Below, piece after piece: positions 10,339 to 21,903 of a stretch of 64,000 nucleotides of DNA. The first letter of the stretch is position 1, and the number at the start of each line of letters is the position of its first letter. This DNA is from Archegozetes longisetosus. Taxonomy: Eukaryota > Arthropoda > Arachnida > Sarcoptiformes > Trhypochthoniidae. The position numbers were made by a program, and so were the translations under genes. Location of the stretch: assembly GCA_018873245.2 (NCBI GenBank), contig JAEMBT020000007.1, forward strand, positions 7,939,129 through 8,003,128, read 5' to 3'. Under the pieces are notes generated by a model. The model was not told where the DNA came from, did not search any database, and was given only the letters and a program-made list of their open reading frames with translations.

Positions 10339-12893
10339 CTTTATTGACTTTATCTCGTCTCAATATTCAATTGGTTGTAATAACGTTTAATATTGAACTC
10401 TCAATTTTTAATTTTCTTTACTAAATATTTTACTTTAAAAGATTAATCACCTATTAATTACTTAATTATTAATATGTTTGTTATATCTTTTACTTAATTT
10501 GTTGAGAAATTGATTTTTAAGTCTAGACAATTGACCTAATATTTTATTTTAAAAGTAAATAAATAATTATTGATTAAAAAGTATTTCATACTAGTTCAAT
10601 AACTGGTTGAGAGATTCATTCGTGAAGTTATTAAGTAAAGAATAGTTAAAAATCGGCTTCGATCGCACATTGAACGCTTCTTCATATTTTGGACTCAAGT
10701 TTGTTGAGTTGAAAAGTGAACTTAATAGTTATATTGATATTATTGGTAATCTATTGTAGATGTGATGAGATAAATGAAGATTCGAATGCTAGTACAAAAT
10801 GCCTTAAATAAATGAACAGTATTTCCAAATGTACAGTTATGTCACAATAAATTCTATCCGTTAATAAAAGTTAACTAAAGTAAACTAATAAGGGATTAAA
10901 TTTCAACTTAAAAAGTTAGTTAAGCCAAACAAAACTTCTCCCTTATTAATAATTAACTTCTATATTATTGCAAAAAGTGTTTACAAATATCAAATATCTG
11001 TATATCAAGTGATAAAATGCTTTTTTGTTAGTCCTTCTTAAATATTAGCCATAACTTATTTTCACTCAAAGTTACAAAGTCTTGGCTTTGGTTCAACTTT
11101 CAAAAACTTATTTCTCTGATATTACATACTCAGTGTTTTCTAATGGAAAACGATTTTAACTGCCTATTAGTAATTGACTGGTAAAATTTATTCTGACAAC
11201 TGTACAATAGACCAGATTCTGTTGGTTCAATGACACAATGCGCCTAATTTTTAGATTTCGAAGCTCTCAACTAACTTGTCAACGAGACGAAACAGTCAAG
11301 ATGATTCACAGCTAACTCGTTGTTTGTTTACCACCACCTCTGCTATGGTCTGTGTTTGAACATGAATTAACAATGCTATCATAAGAAGTGCAGTAATCCA
11401 TTAGAATTATTCTGTTTTAATTCTTGAATGTGCTCACTTGTAATTATCTATAATTTTTTAGAAACAACTTAATCAGTAATAAACATAGCGCGTCAGACAT
11501 GATCGTTGTTTTCATTTCAAAACTTTTTGGATGAAAACCTAACGGTTGTTAAGCTAGTAAACCAAAACAATTCGATCGGTCAATGACTGAAACTTTTTCT
11601 TGAAGTTCTACCATCACTGAAACAAGAAGAGATTCAAACAAAAAGTTACATTGCAATGCATTTAATTTCAATATTAGTTATCATATTGGATGTTGTAATG
11701 ATTTGAGCTATTTTTTATTAATTTGGTCTGTTGTCGAACATTTAGAAGGGGAAGGAGTGCATAAAGAAATTAAATGCAAGGATTGAGAGTAGATGAAGAA
11801 CTGCTGAGAAGCAACAAAGACTGAACAAGACTAAAAGTGATGGCGAAAAGTTAGAATTTGCTGTTGCTCATTATTCTCAGAGCGATTCATCAGACAGTCT
11901 GATAAATAATAAGTCGAAAAAGTTTAAAATAAAATCAAACATCAGATTAACAAACGATTAAATAATGAGGTGGAGGTTTGGATATAGAATTGTTGAAAAA
12001 TTGATTTCGTTTTTAGATCTGGTAATCATTTAACAAATAAGTGAAATATTTCACGTTTAAAAGAATTGGGATATAATGCTTTTGATTTACTCAAATTCAA
12101 TAAAATAGCATACGTTTGAAAGCCTCTAAGTTATGGATTAAATAAATTTCAATCAGATGAGTTTGTCACGATTTGTCACGTTCAATCAGATTGACAGGTA
12201 TAATTAAGATTTCAAAAACTAGAAGATCTTCAATGAAATCTGTAGCTTATCAAACAAATCAATATAAGCTGAATTGAATAATACAGTCCATCTCGATTAT
12301 GAGTCTTGTTGCCATAATCCAAACTGTTTAACATGAAAGACTTCATAGAAGCAGCCGATGGTTTCAAAGTCAGTTATTAAGATTGGAGCCTGCTATAATC
12401 AGGATCAGACTGTACTCTAATCAAACAATAAATCATTCTGATTTTCGAATATCCTTGTAGCTAAAGGACAGAATATTTGCATTATTTCAACATATCAGTC
12501 AAACAAATAGCACTTGACAATTGATGCTTGTTATTTAACGCTACTTTTCTATTGTGTTTTAGCCATCAAATCACAAAATACTATGATTTGAACAAATGGT
12601 AAATAAATAAAGCGTCACTTTCAGAACTTTTGCATAAATATACAAATTTGAGCTCATGTTTATCCAGAATATACGGATATTTGTAGATTATGCCAAAGTT
12701 TATTGTGACAAATAAAAGACTTGCTCCCATTGGTTTTGCAAGTATAATAATGATGAATGAATAATGCATTAATAATGCAATAATAAGTGCAAATATTAAT
12801 TTTGTACCAAGAGCTTTGTAATTTCAGTTAGATTATTGGCATAAATATAGTTAGTATGTCATATGTGAGAATTATACACCTCAATACTCTAAG
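10339..12893. other. Gene-poor intergenic region, 2.6 kb
   Basis: No convincing gene was found. One 50-codon open stretch near 11803-11962 lacks a start and splice context. Sequence around 11,200-12,400 is slightly less AT-rich than its flanks, without recognisable homology. Confidence 0.4.
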
Positions 12894-13315
12894 ATGAATT
12901 CGCTAATAAGTCAAATATTCTTAAGATATCTGTTAATTTTATTGCTTTTCTTCTTTCACATCTCTTTCTCTAATGAAAACTCAATAACTTCTCATAATAT
13001 TTCTTCCAAAATTACTGTTGACCTATCGCCAAACCTATCAATAAATAAAGAATCGCTTTTCTTTCAACGTCCAGTTGTCATTTTATTGAGAATTGTGCCA
13101 AATGCTAATACAAGTGAGTTATTAACCAAAAGTTTATCACTTTGTTATAATTCAACTTAACTTCAGATGCTAATAATGTTAATAATGGTAACAATGGAGG
13201 CGTAGCACCCGCTGACGATGCAGAAGATAGACCAGTGCAGAGAATACAACAACGATCTCGACTAAGAAACAACAACAATGCGAGAAGACAACAACAAAGA
13301 AGGAGCAACAATTAG
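12894..13315 (+). CDS. Small secreted Asn/Arg/Gln-rich protein
   Basis: Exons 12894-13113 and 13167-13315, separated by a 53-nt intron with perfect GTGAGT and TTCAG ends in phase 1, give 122 aa. The N-terminus has a long hydrophobic core (YLLILLLFFFHISF), a signal peptide with likely cleavage around residue 27. The mature part contains several N-x-S/T sequons, then a short Val/Leu-rich segment, then an acidic ADDAEDRPVQ linker. The C-terminus is very basic and Asn/Gln-rich (RSRLRNNNNARRQQQRRSNN). No family is recognised. A secreted neuropeptide precursor or antimicrobial-like peptide is conceivable, but no dibasic-amidation pattern proves it. Confidence 0.6.
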
Positions 13316-13788
13316 AAGAGAGCCGAATTCTAGTCCAACACAATCTAGTTATCTGTTAAAAGAATGAATTTTCTAAAAAATGTCACTCGATTGATCGAGC
13401 GAGTGCTATAAGAGTGTTATAAACTTCTATCATGTTATTAGAGATAGCACTTTATAGCACTAGTCCGAGCAATCGAAAAATTTATTTCACAACAATTATT
13501 ACATGAAATATTGTACGTCAAACTTCACATAAGTTTATTTAACTAATTTGTTTTTCTTAAATTCAACAAATACTGATTCAGATTACTGAAAACTATGAAT
13601 GGTATGAGATTTAAAGTTTAAAGTTTTTACAAACTGTTTCAAGAGTACATTATAGTAGATCAAAATCAAGTTTAAAATCAAGTTTAAAATCAAATTTAAC
13701 AGAAAAACTAATTTCGAAATAAAGAAAAATCAAAATTTGACAAAAAGTTAAACTAAAACTTATTTGACTTGAGCTGATGTCATGTCGA

Positions 13789-14000
13789 CTAATCCGGTTC
13801 GAAGTAAGTGTAATTTTGAGAATCAACGCGCATGAAGATGGTTATATTCTTTTTGAATCCAACCATACCGAAGAAGGCTTCGACACATAGTTGAAGAATG
13901 AAGATAAGAAACAGCCAGAGCTGCAAGAATAAAAAAGCATTATCAATAGATCAGAGTTGAAATAATGAAAGTAGAGTAGTCTCACCAAAAACTTAATCAT
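13789..14000 (-). CDS. 48-aa membrane or secreted micropeptide
   Basis: Two minus-strand exons, 13986-14000 (MIKFL) and 13789-13920, joined in phase 0 across a 65-nt intron with consensus GTGAGA...TTGCAG. The peptide is MIKFLLWLFLIFILQLCVEAFF followed by GMVGFKKNITIFMRVDSQNY and TYFEPD. The hydrophobic N-terminus could be a signal peptide, releasing a ~26-aa peptide with one N-glycosylation sequon, or a TM anchor. The codon pattern is less AT-biased than the surroundings, supporting coding. No homologue is recognised. Confidence 0.45.
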
Positions 14001-16256
14001 GTTTAAAACATAATTTTAGAAACTTAAGAACTTTAAACAATAGGTATTTGGTTAAAAAGTCATGACTAAAGAGTGAAATGGCACCAAATGTCAGACTGAC
14101 AATAAAACATTATTATTAAATAGTTAATTATATGGAAGCAAGCCTTACAAGTTTCTGTGTTTTTGACCGGAAAACCATGAATTTTAATCATTTAAAGAGT
14201 GGGTCACGTAGTGTTCACTTTATTGTTAGGACTAAACTGTTGCGAACTTTCGACTAGATTTGCATAGCTTTGAAATTTTTTCCTGTAATTTGCATTAATT
14301 TATTTTGAATTTAATAAAAATAATTATAATTGCATTTCCATTTTCGTTTAATATAATTAAAACTACAATTTAAAGCATAAAGCATTAAAGAACATCCGAT
14401 AAACGCTATGACATTGTGCATAAACTCACTAATTAATTGTCTATAAAATCATTGCTAACGACATTCATCGATTAGCTTTACAAATGTGTTTCCACTCAAC
14501 CACTCGTTTTATTCAAAAATAATTGTAAATTAATTAACCTAATGATCAATTTTACGACAACCTGCAATTAGCTTGCAATTCGACAATCTCGATCCAATCA
14601 AGTGACGATATTTTAAACAATTTTCAAGTTCTCAAATTTAATTCCATCGAAAGATTAGTTTAATTAAACAGTTGGCAAGTGATGTTTATTCGCAATTCTC
14701 AGATGTCGTTTACCAACTATTTCCAAAGCACGGATTGCTTATATTTTTAGTGCCTAACGTTTAAGATATGAATTCTGTTTTCGAAATTTCAAAAGGCTTC
14801 GAATGTTAAGTGGCAAATTCATCAATGGATTCATATATCACAACAGCTATCATGGAGAACGTATTAACCTTAAAATATGCTTCATTTTTGTCATTCAACA
14901 ATCAAATTAGCTCTAAGTTATTCTTGTTTAGAATTGCAATTTAAGTCCAAATCTTACGTCGAGTAAAATGATAATTTGACTTTTTTGAGAAAAATTTAAG
15001 GTTTAGAAATACGTTTTCTAACTTTTCTCGACATGTCGTTCTTCGTTGAAAGTCATTGCGAAAGTTTGGTCAATGAAATTCATATTTATAAAGTTGGAGT
15101 CCAATAACTGTAAACGAAAACTATGCTAACATACTATCTCTTGAAAAATAGAGTATATTACTAAGCACGTACTTACCAGTAAAGCATTATTCTTTACATC
15201 TCGTACTTTACAAATTTGATCTAATATGAAAGTTTAAGTAGAGAGCTAGAACTTCGCTATCAATCAGTTCAATAGATAGTAAAGTGTTTTTATAAAGATT
15301 TTATCTGCTATGCGTCAAAGTATGTATTTTATACATTATTGATGTTTTTTGAAGAAATAAAATTCTACAGTCAAATCTGCCTAACTTGAACGCAGTTTTA
15401 GAAAACAATTAAAAATAAGCATTGATTTCTATGAATTTATTTAGTATCTCTTTAAAACCCATTTAACTACATGTGGGACAAGTTTTGCTACATTCAATTA
15501 GGATTTAAATACTAAATCAACTCACTGATTAGTCTAATAGTATGAATTTGAGAGTTTGCACCTGTAGCTGGACTGAAATGATAGGGATTTAGAATCAATG
15601 GAGTGTATAGTTAAGAGTCACAAACAATTCATAAATGAACAAATCTTGATTCAGTGCAAGAGCACGTCTCATCAAACAACATATGAACTATAAGTTGAAC
15701 CAATTTTGCTTCCAATTATTGATCTGAAACCCATCTCAACTATTGATCATATGAAAGAAATATTTTGCGGAACTAATTCAAAGCTTCTGAACTATTTGGC
15801 GTTAGCTAAATATTGTTTCTATGTTTGAGTAATGATATCGTTCATTAATTCATACAATTCTTATGAAAGTACTTTCAAAATCAATATAAAGTAATTTAAA
15901 ACAAGAATCTAAATAATTTTCAAATCTTTCCAATCGTTGAACAGAAAAATTCTAGATTTCAAAATGACTATTGAATCTAAAAATCTTTAAATGATCAGAA
16001 TGTTTAAAAAATAAATAGACACTCATTACAAATGAAAGAAATAATTTAATTGGATCAAGTGCATCAGAGATTTAGGAACTTAGATGAATATACAAATTTG
16101 AATGTATTGAAAACAATAATCAAATCTAATTATTTGAAAAATTAAACACATCATATAATTTAATAGCTTAAAACTTTTAAAACAAAATCTCTTATTTTTA
16201 ATCAGAGAACTCCAAATAAGATTTGCTCGAATGAATCTGGTCTATCATTTCAATAG
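14001..16256. other. Intergenic region, 2.3 kb
   Basis: AT-rich sequence with no gene recognised on either strand. Confidence 0.4.
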
Positions 16257-16643
16257 CTAACCATAAAATCCTCCATAGCCATATAAGCCTTTGCCGTATA
16301 ATCCACGACCATATAGACCATAGCCGTGGCCATATCCTAGGCCGTATCCTCCATATCCCCCGTACCCCAGGCCGTATCCTCCGTGTCCCAGGCCGTATCC
16401 TCCGTATCCTCCATATCCTCCGTATCCTCCGTATCCTCCGTATCCCAGACCGTAGCCACCATATCCGAGACCGTAACCGAGACCATAACCTCCATATCCT
16501 AAGCCATAATAACCGGCTTCAGTGGCAGCAAAAGCTAGAGCGAAGAGAACGAGGATTGAGACCTGCAAGACGGTAAGTATTATTGGCAATTGTACATAAG
16601 AAGACAATCTGTAAGGAGATTATAAACTTACTATTGCCTTCAT
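16257..16643 (-). CDS. Secreted Gly/Tyr-rich (GGYG repeat) protein
   Basis: Exons 16632-16643 (MKAI) and 16257-16562, joined in phase 0 across a 69-nt intron, give 105 aa. After a signal peptide (VSILVLFALAFAATEA) the entire mature protein is built of GYG, GGYGLGY and GGYGGY repeats, with a more basic GLYGRGLYGKGLYGYGG end. Such proteins in arthropods are cuticle, silk or antimicrobial components. The exact role here is unknown. The repeat tract shows DNA-level periodicity (TATCCTCCG units on plus), so length variation between individuals is likely. A TATA box at 16725-16732 supports minus-strand transcription. Confidence 0.8.
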
Positions 16644-16724
16644 GTTTTGATTTGGTAAGTTTGTCAAACTGTTCAGTTGATCAGCACAAAACAATGAATG
16701 ACTTTGACTGTGGAACTAATCATA

Positions 16725-16732
16725 TTTATATA
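16725..16732 (-). promoter_or_regulatory. TATA box of GGYG-repeat gene
   Basis: TATATAAA on the minus strand, about 80 nt upstream of the ATG at 16643. This fits a start site with a short 5' UTR. It is assigned from sequence and position only. Confidence 0.45.
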
Positions 16733-19278
16733 CGATTTAACTAATATATTCAGATATTGAAATATATTGGAAATTAGAAATTTCTACCACTCGGTACCAA
16801 AACTATACAGAATTAACATTTTGGTGAGTAATGCAGTTAAGGTCAGAAAATGTAGCGGTAGGTAAATCGATTATTGACAATACAAGGCACTAAATAGACT
16901 CGGTGACACGCCTTTCACTTTCTATATCAGACCGAGTTAACTAAACTATACTAATCCTCATTAATTATAATAATTATCTGTTAATATCAGGGTGTCATAA
17001 CTCATTCCGTTTGATTTAGTTTTAATGAAAGATAAGAAAGTATCAATTTTTTGTTTACGCTTCGTTTCATATTAATAAGCAATAAGTTATAAGTCTAAGA
17101 AGAATTGAATTAACCATAAGGATTACCATAAGAATTAGCATAAGAATTAACATAAGAATAGTGTAGAGTCAATAGAATTGACCTAATAATTTAGTTGCGT
17201 GTTTGCTGTACCACCGAATGAGATATATTTAATGCAATACTAATGATACTAATGATGTAGGTTTAATATTTGGTAATTATAATAGATTGATATTGTAATA
17301 GATTGGTATTGTAATAGATTGATTCCGGAAACTTTCCCTAATCGTGATACTTAATTTCGCTCCGCTTCTTATAAGTCCTGCAGAAAGTGATAACTTATAC
17401 TTTCAATCATAATTATAGCTATTATGCTCTCCTTGTCACGTTTATATTATAGGATTTGAAGTATAAATCACAGTGTGTTGAGTTGTGCGTAAGCTTTACT
17501 TCATATTTCATATAAGTTTTGATATAATTATTTTAGATTATTATCTCTGTTGTGGTAAATTAGCACGTATCAAATACTCCAGTTATTTGATATTGAACTT
17601 TAATTTGATCAAATGGCTAATACCTTGATTTTGTTCAAAATGATTACTTAATCTTACTCATTCCCAGTTTTCTCTCAATTTTCACATCCATCAAGTTCAT
17701 TGGCTTGTTTTGATTGTCAAATTAATCTCATTTTATATAGATTAATATGAATTAAGAGCATATTTTCGGACAACAATTTGAGTACAACGATTTAGGTCGA
17801 ATTTACAGTTCATGGTAATTAGATACTGTTGCTTTTAGATTAAATCACGTCTTTTGTTGTCAAACGTGATATTTGATCGATTGAGCATAAGAAACAGTCA
17901 CATAAAGCTGATAATACAAATTGCATTGAAGAGTACCTTTGATTTGTTAAAGCAACTAAACTAAAACTTAGAATCATATAGTTGATCAATTTGTTTGTAT
18001 TGTTTAGATTACATACACTTTGATCACATCTAAACATGTTAGCTTGCATGACTCAACAATTTATCCTCGAATTTTGCTATTGTCTAAGAAAGTTATTTAT
18101 CCTTTTGTTTGTCATTGTTTGTTGTTGTGAAAGGCTTCAAAGATATATTAGTGACAGAAATGAAATTATGACGAATTGTGGTTATATATATAATGTATTA
18201 ATGTTGAGTTTTAACAGCAATATATATTAATAACTTTGGGTAATCTTACGCAGTATTTATTTTGATTTCTAGTATTTAATTGCATAATTCAAACTTTACA
18301 CTATTAAACCATTTTCTGAAAAATCCATCAGAAAAATTGAACACTTTATATATTGATAATGATCATATTGTGGTTTTCACACAGAGCTGTAAAATCAGAA
18401 TTGGTAACTAATTCAATAGTAGTTTATCACTTTAATAGTGCCTTTCAAATCAATAGCTGTTTATGTGAATGACTATACAGTTGAAAGATAGGATTTGTTA
18501 TACAGTATTGGCATTAATATATCTTAACTGTTGAATAAGTACAACTATTTTTAATCATGTATTTCATTCGCAATTGTTTTAATAATGAAGTTCCTCAAAA
18601 TACAATTAGTAGATAATGAGCTACCGGTATATCGTAAGTTATCTTGCGTGCAAAATATCGTCAGATTTATTTATAGTTTCGTATTAAACAGCAAGAAATA
18701 CATTTCATAAATCAAAGTAAGACTAAATAACTACAATTTTTCACTATGAAGGTTGCAGTTAAGTGCGACCACAAAAGTGTGTCCAAGGCTTCCAGTTGTG
18801 TGAGTGTAAGTAAACATTATTTTAAAAGTTAAGCTAACAAATTAAGCTGTATTTCTGCTGATCACAATGTAAACAACAAATTAATTCTCATTTGAGTGCA
18901 TTTGACTTACATTCAGTAAATTCTAGAAATGGATAGTCACGAGACAAAAGATAATCACGAAAGGAAAGACAGTCACGAAAGGAAACAAATGGAAGATAGT
19001 ATTTGTTTGGAGAGAAAGAAAAAAAGCAAATAACTAAAGCTTGTTTTGAGCAAATATAATTTTAATCAATTAAGTTATTTACAAATCAAAGTATTGAATA
19101 ACAACGCGAATATATATTATTTTAAGTTAAGTGCGTAGAGAGAGATGAGTTTTACTATTTTTACAATAATAAAACTTTATGGCATTATATAATTAACTTA
19201 ATTAAAGTAATATTAGTGATCAAATTAACTTCAATTGCAATGAGAATCATAAATAATCTGAAAACATGTTTCCAGTTT
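16733..19278. other. Intergenic region with short tandem repeats
   Basis: It contains a 12-bp degenerate tandem (CATAAGAATTAA-like, about four units, 17113-17160) and a TAATAGATTGATATTG repeat (about 17279-17325). A weak two-exon ORF at 18747-19033 is listed separately. An isolated 64-codon plus frame at 18036-18230 lacks support. Confidence 0.4.
18747..19033 (+). CDS. Possible small basic protein, low support
   Basis: A putative exon 18747-18806 (MKVAVKCDHKSVSKASSCVS) ends at GTAAGT. A putative second exon after TTCTAG (from about 18928) reads either KWIVTRQKIITKGKTVTKG... in phase 0 or, in another frame, MDSHETKDNHERKDSHERK. Both frames are open to nearby stops. The DNA holds a short internal repeat (AGTCACGA units). 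No family is recognised, and this may be chance. Confidence 0.25.
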
Positions 19279-20358
19279 TTACTTCCTTCTGAAAAAGCTC
19301 TGCGGATCTAAACCAGGCAAAACATCCAATTGCCCCCTATTTTGGGACGCAGAGCCGAAGTCTCCAAGATTAGTGAAATCGTTATTATTAGTTCCGATAT
19401 CGTAGTCATTATTTTGACCATCATTTGAATTACCTCCGCCAAGATTAGCCAAGTTAGCTAAAGCATTGTCATCCAAGTTGCCGAGGTCATTAGAGTTAGA
19501 GGTGGGGAAACCGAAACCTCCGCCGTTAGAATTGGAGGTCGGGAAACCGAAGCCTCCGCCATTGGAAACAGGAGCAAATCCAAAATTGTTATTGTTGTTA
19601 TTGTTGTTATTACTCGATTGAGGAAATCCAAAATCGTCATTATTGTTGTTATTAGATCGACCGCCACCTAATCCTCCTAAACCGAAGTCATTGCCAGGTA
19701 GTCCAAAGTCAGCACCATTAAAAGCGCCGTTTGGAATATTTGGGACACTGTTTTGTTGAGGTTGTTGTCTTTGAGGTGCAGCTCCAAACGCACCAAAATT
19801 TGGAAAACCATCGAAGCTTGGAAGCTGCGGACTAAAATTTGGAGGCAAGGGTTGAACATTAGCGTAGTTTGGAGTTTGTCCACCACCGTTGTTGCCGAAA
19901 TTGGGCACATTGTTTTGATAGACCGGGGCGTTAGGGGGAGCACCAAAGTTGAGACCTACATTGTTTGGACCACCGTTGTTGCCGTTTGAAAAAGCATTGA
20001 AGCCGGGCTGGTAGCCCTGAGGAGCGGCTTGTGGTGCAGCTGGAGCGTTATTGCTGTTTGTGTTCTGTTGTCCTGCATTGTTAACATTTTGTTTATTAGC
20101 CTCATCACCAAATGGCTGATAGTAAGTATAGCCGGTCGTGTACGGCCGAATTCCAGTATTGTAAGAATATCCCCGATTGTATCCGGTAGAACCATCATTT
20201 CCATCACCATTACTACTACCTCCACTACTACCACTACTTCCACCACCACCACCACCGGCACCTCCACCCCCACCAACCGGTGGATTACTTGTTTGACTTA
20301 ATGATAAACTAGCGATTGATAGACTAAAAGTTAATAAGAAAATTGACTTCATTTTCAC
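19279..20358 (-). CDS. Secreted Asn/Gly-rich low-complexity protein
   Basis: A single open frame of 359 aa. MKMKSIFLLTFSLSIASLSLSQ is a clear signal peptide. It is followed by a poly-Gly/Ser tract (about 27-55), a Tyr-rich region (GYNRGYSYNTGIRPYTTGYTYYQPF), long Asn/Pro/Gln-rich stretches with recurring FGxP and NFG motifs, a perfect-looking duplicated unit GGGFGFPTSNSN, and a C-terminus ending LPGLDPQSFFRRK. The composition resembles arthropod extracellular-matrix, silk or cuticle proteins. No enzymatic domain is seen. A TATA box at 20416-20422 lies just upstream. Overlapping minus and plus frames in this interval are shadows of the biased composition. Confidence 0.75.
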   Translation of the reverse strand: MKMKSIFLLTFSLSIASLSLSQTSNPPVGGGGGAGGGGGGSSGSSGGSSNGDGNDGSTGYNRGYSYNTGIRPYTTGYTYYQPFGDEANKQNVNNAGQQNTNSNNAPAAPQAAPQGYQPGFNAFSNGNNGGPNNVGLNFGAPPNAPVYQNNVPNFGNNGGGQTPNYANVQPLPPNFSPQLPSFDGFPNFGAFGAAPQRQQPQQNSVPNIPNGAFNGADFGLPGNDFGLGGLGGGRSNNNNNDDFGFPQSSNNNNNNNNNFGFAPVSNGGGFGFPTSNSNGGGFGFPTSNSNDLGNLDDNALANLANLGGGNSNDGQNNDYDIGTNNNDFTNLGDFGSASQNRGQLDVLPGLDPQSFFRRK

Positions 20359-20415
20359 TGATACTTCTCTTGAGAGTAAAACGTTTACTAATGAAGTTCT
20401 TCACTTGGAAAAGTC

Positions 20416-20422
20416 TTTTATA
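20416..20422 (-). promoter_or_regulatory. TATA box of Asn/Gly-rich gene
   Basis: TATAAAA on the minus strand, about 58 nt upstream of the ATG at 20358. That is the expected distance for a start site with a 25-30-nt leader. Confidence 0.5.
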
Positions 20423-20817
20423 CGACAAGCTTATTTCCGCTGCCAAACCATAGAAAAGTATAGAAAAAGCCTTGAGTCAACTTCTCCTTTACAACACTTT
20501 TACTAAGAAAAATAGACCAAAAACAGGTCTAACAAAGTATTTTAAGCGTTAGTCAACTTGTAATCAAATGAATAATACTTTTGGTTTAGAAATATGAGCG
20601 AAAACGTAAATTTAATTAATGTCTCAAAGGAAACACACTCCAAATACTTGAGTTACTATTTAATAAATGTAAAGACATGAATGAAACTTAACTTTTCCTC
20701 ATTATATAACAAGTTATATAATATTATTTCCGAAAAATTAATTCAAACTTTTTAGGAATAAGTGAATCATTAAAAAAAATAATAACTTTGACCAATTTAA
20801 AAGTCTTAAAATCTAAA

Positions 20818-20935
20818 CAGTATCTAAATCGTATCAGAATGGTATCAAATGGTATTTAAATGGTATCTGAATAGTATCTGATTAGTATCCGAATCGAACT
20901 TTATCTTATTCAAAATCGACTGGTATCTAAAATTT
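20818..20935. repeat. Degenerate GGTATC(T/A)AAT tandem
   Basis: About eight to ten imperfect 10-12-bp units containing GTATC, such as GGTATCTGAATA and AGTATCTGATT. Confidence 0.6.
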
Positions 20936-21808
20936 TAGTCTACTCAAGCATTCACATGGTATTAGAGGTCAATTAAATTTTGGGCGTATTCAGTTTTCCG
21001 ATAATTATGGAAATTTTTAATGATTAAAAATCAATAACTTTCACATTGTTTACTGAAATTATTTTCTATTTTCTGATTATTATCTGTAAATTTCTCAAAT
21101 TTATTTGATCTTAGCTCTAACATAAGCACTAACAAAACACAATCATATTAAGACTCATATGTAGTCTATTTTGAACAAAACTTTAAGTTTAACAATACTT
21201 AGAAAATGAATTTACGATCAGAGACTGAAAGCCACTGAATAAATGGAAACTATTACATTATAATCAATTTTCAAGATCTTTATATGTTTATGATTAGTGC
21301 CAGAGCGGAATGAGTTAACCGATAAGAACAGAGAAGTATTAGACAGATTATAATCGATATTTGGAAATAAATTAAAAAGTAACGCCACTGTAAAATCGGA
21401 AAGGGGTTTTAATTGAAATTCAAAATAATTACAACGTTAGCATAATTATTGGGCTAGATGTTAATTAAAATTCCAAAGTTGGTGTTGAAAATATAGATAT
21501 GTCATCTAAAAATACAATTTACACAAATGATTAGTTATATGGGAGAAATGGAGTGAAAGTTGAATAGAAAGTGTAAGATAGAAAGAGTAAGAACAATGTA
21601 TAGAAAGGTTAGAAAGTAGTACAAAGACAATTAAGTAGATATATGATATGAGGTAAAGTATTAGTAAAGTTAGTGCCATTGATAATATCCGCTTCCTCAA
21701 TTATTTCTAACAATTCTTAAGCTCGAAAAGAGAAAGTTATGTAAAATAAACACTCAGTGTTGTGTTCATCATTGTGTGTTTCCTCTGAGATTTCGAAATT
21801 GCGTTCAA

Positions 21809-21815
21809 TATAAAA
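21809..21815 (+). promoter_or_regulatory. TATA box of GLG-rich gene
   Basis: TATAAAA about 95 nt upstream of the ATG at 21904. Position and orientation fit the secreted GLG-repeat protein gene. Confidence 0.45.
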
Positions 21816-21903
21816 CGATTCTAAGATTGAACAAAGCGTTTACTTATTCAGTTTCCACTGTCTAATAAAGAGCACCACTTTCACATAGTCTTAGTTATTT
21901 ATA

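Larger units (their letters stand above)
20423..21903. other. Intergenic region with ~10-bp degenerate tandem
   Basis: It holds a degenerate GTATCTGAATG-type tandem at about 20818-20935 and the promoter of the GLG-rich gene. No other gene was seen. Confidence 0.45.

Noticed and set aside
11803-11962. About 50 open codons (TAEKQQRLNKTKSDG...)
   Set aside because: Composition looks protein-like, but no start codon, acceptor or partner exon could be found.
18036-18230. 64-codon frame with a hydrophobic Cys-rich stretch
   Set aside because: No signal-peptide-like N-terminus and no supporting splice or promoter signals. An overlapping antisense frame is equally open.
19458-20301. Several overlapping frames on both strands within the Asn/Gly-rich gene
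   Set aside because: Shadows of low-complexity coding sequence. The 359-aa frame with a signal peptide and TATA box explains the region.
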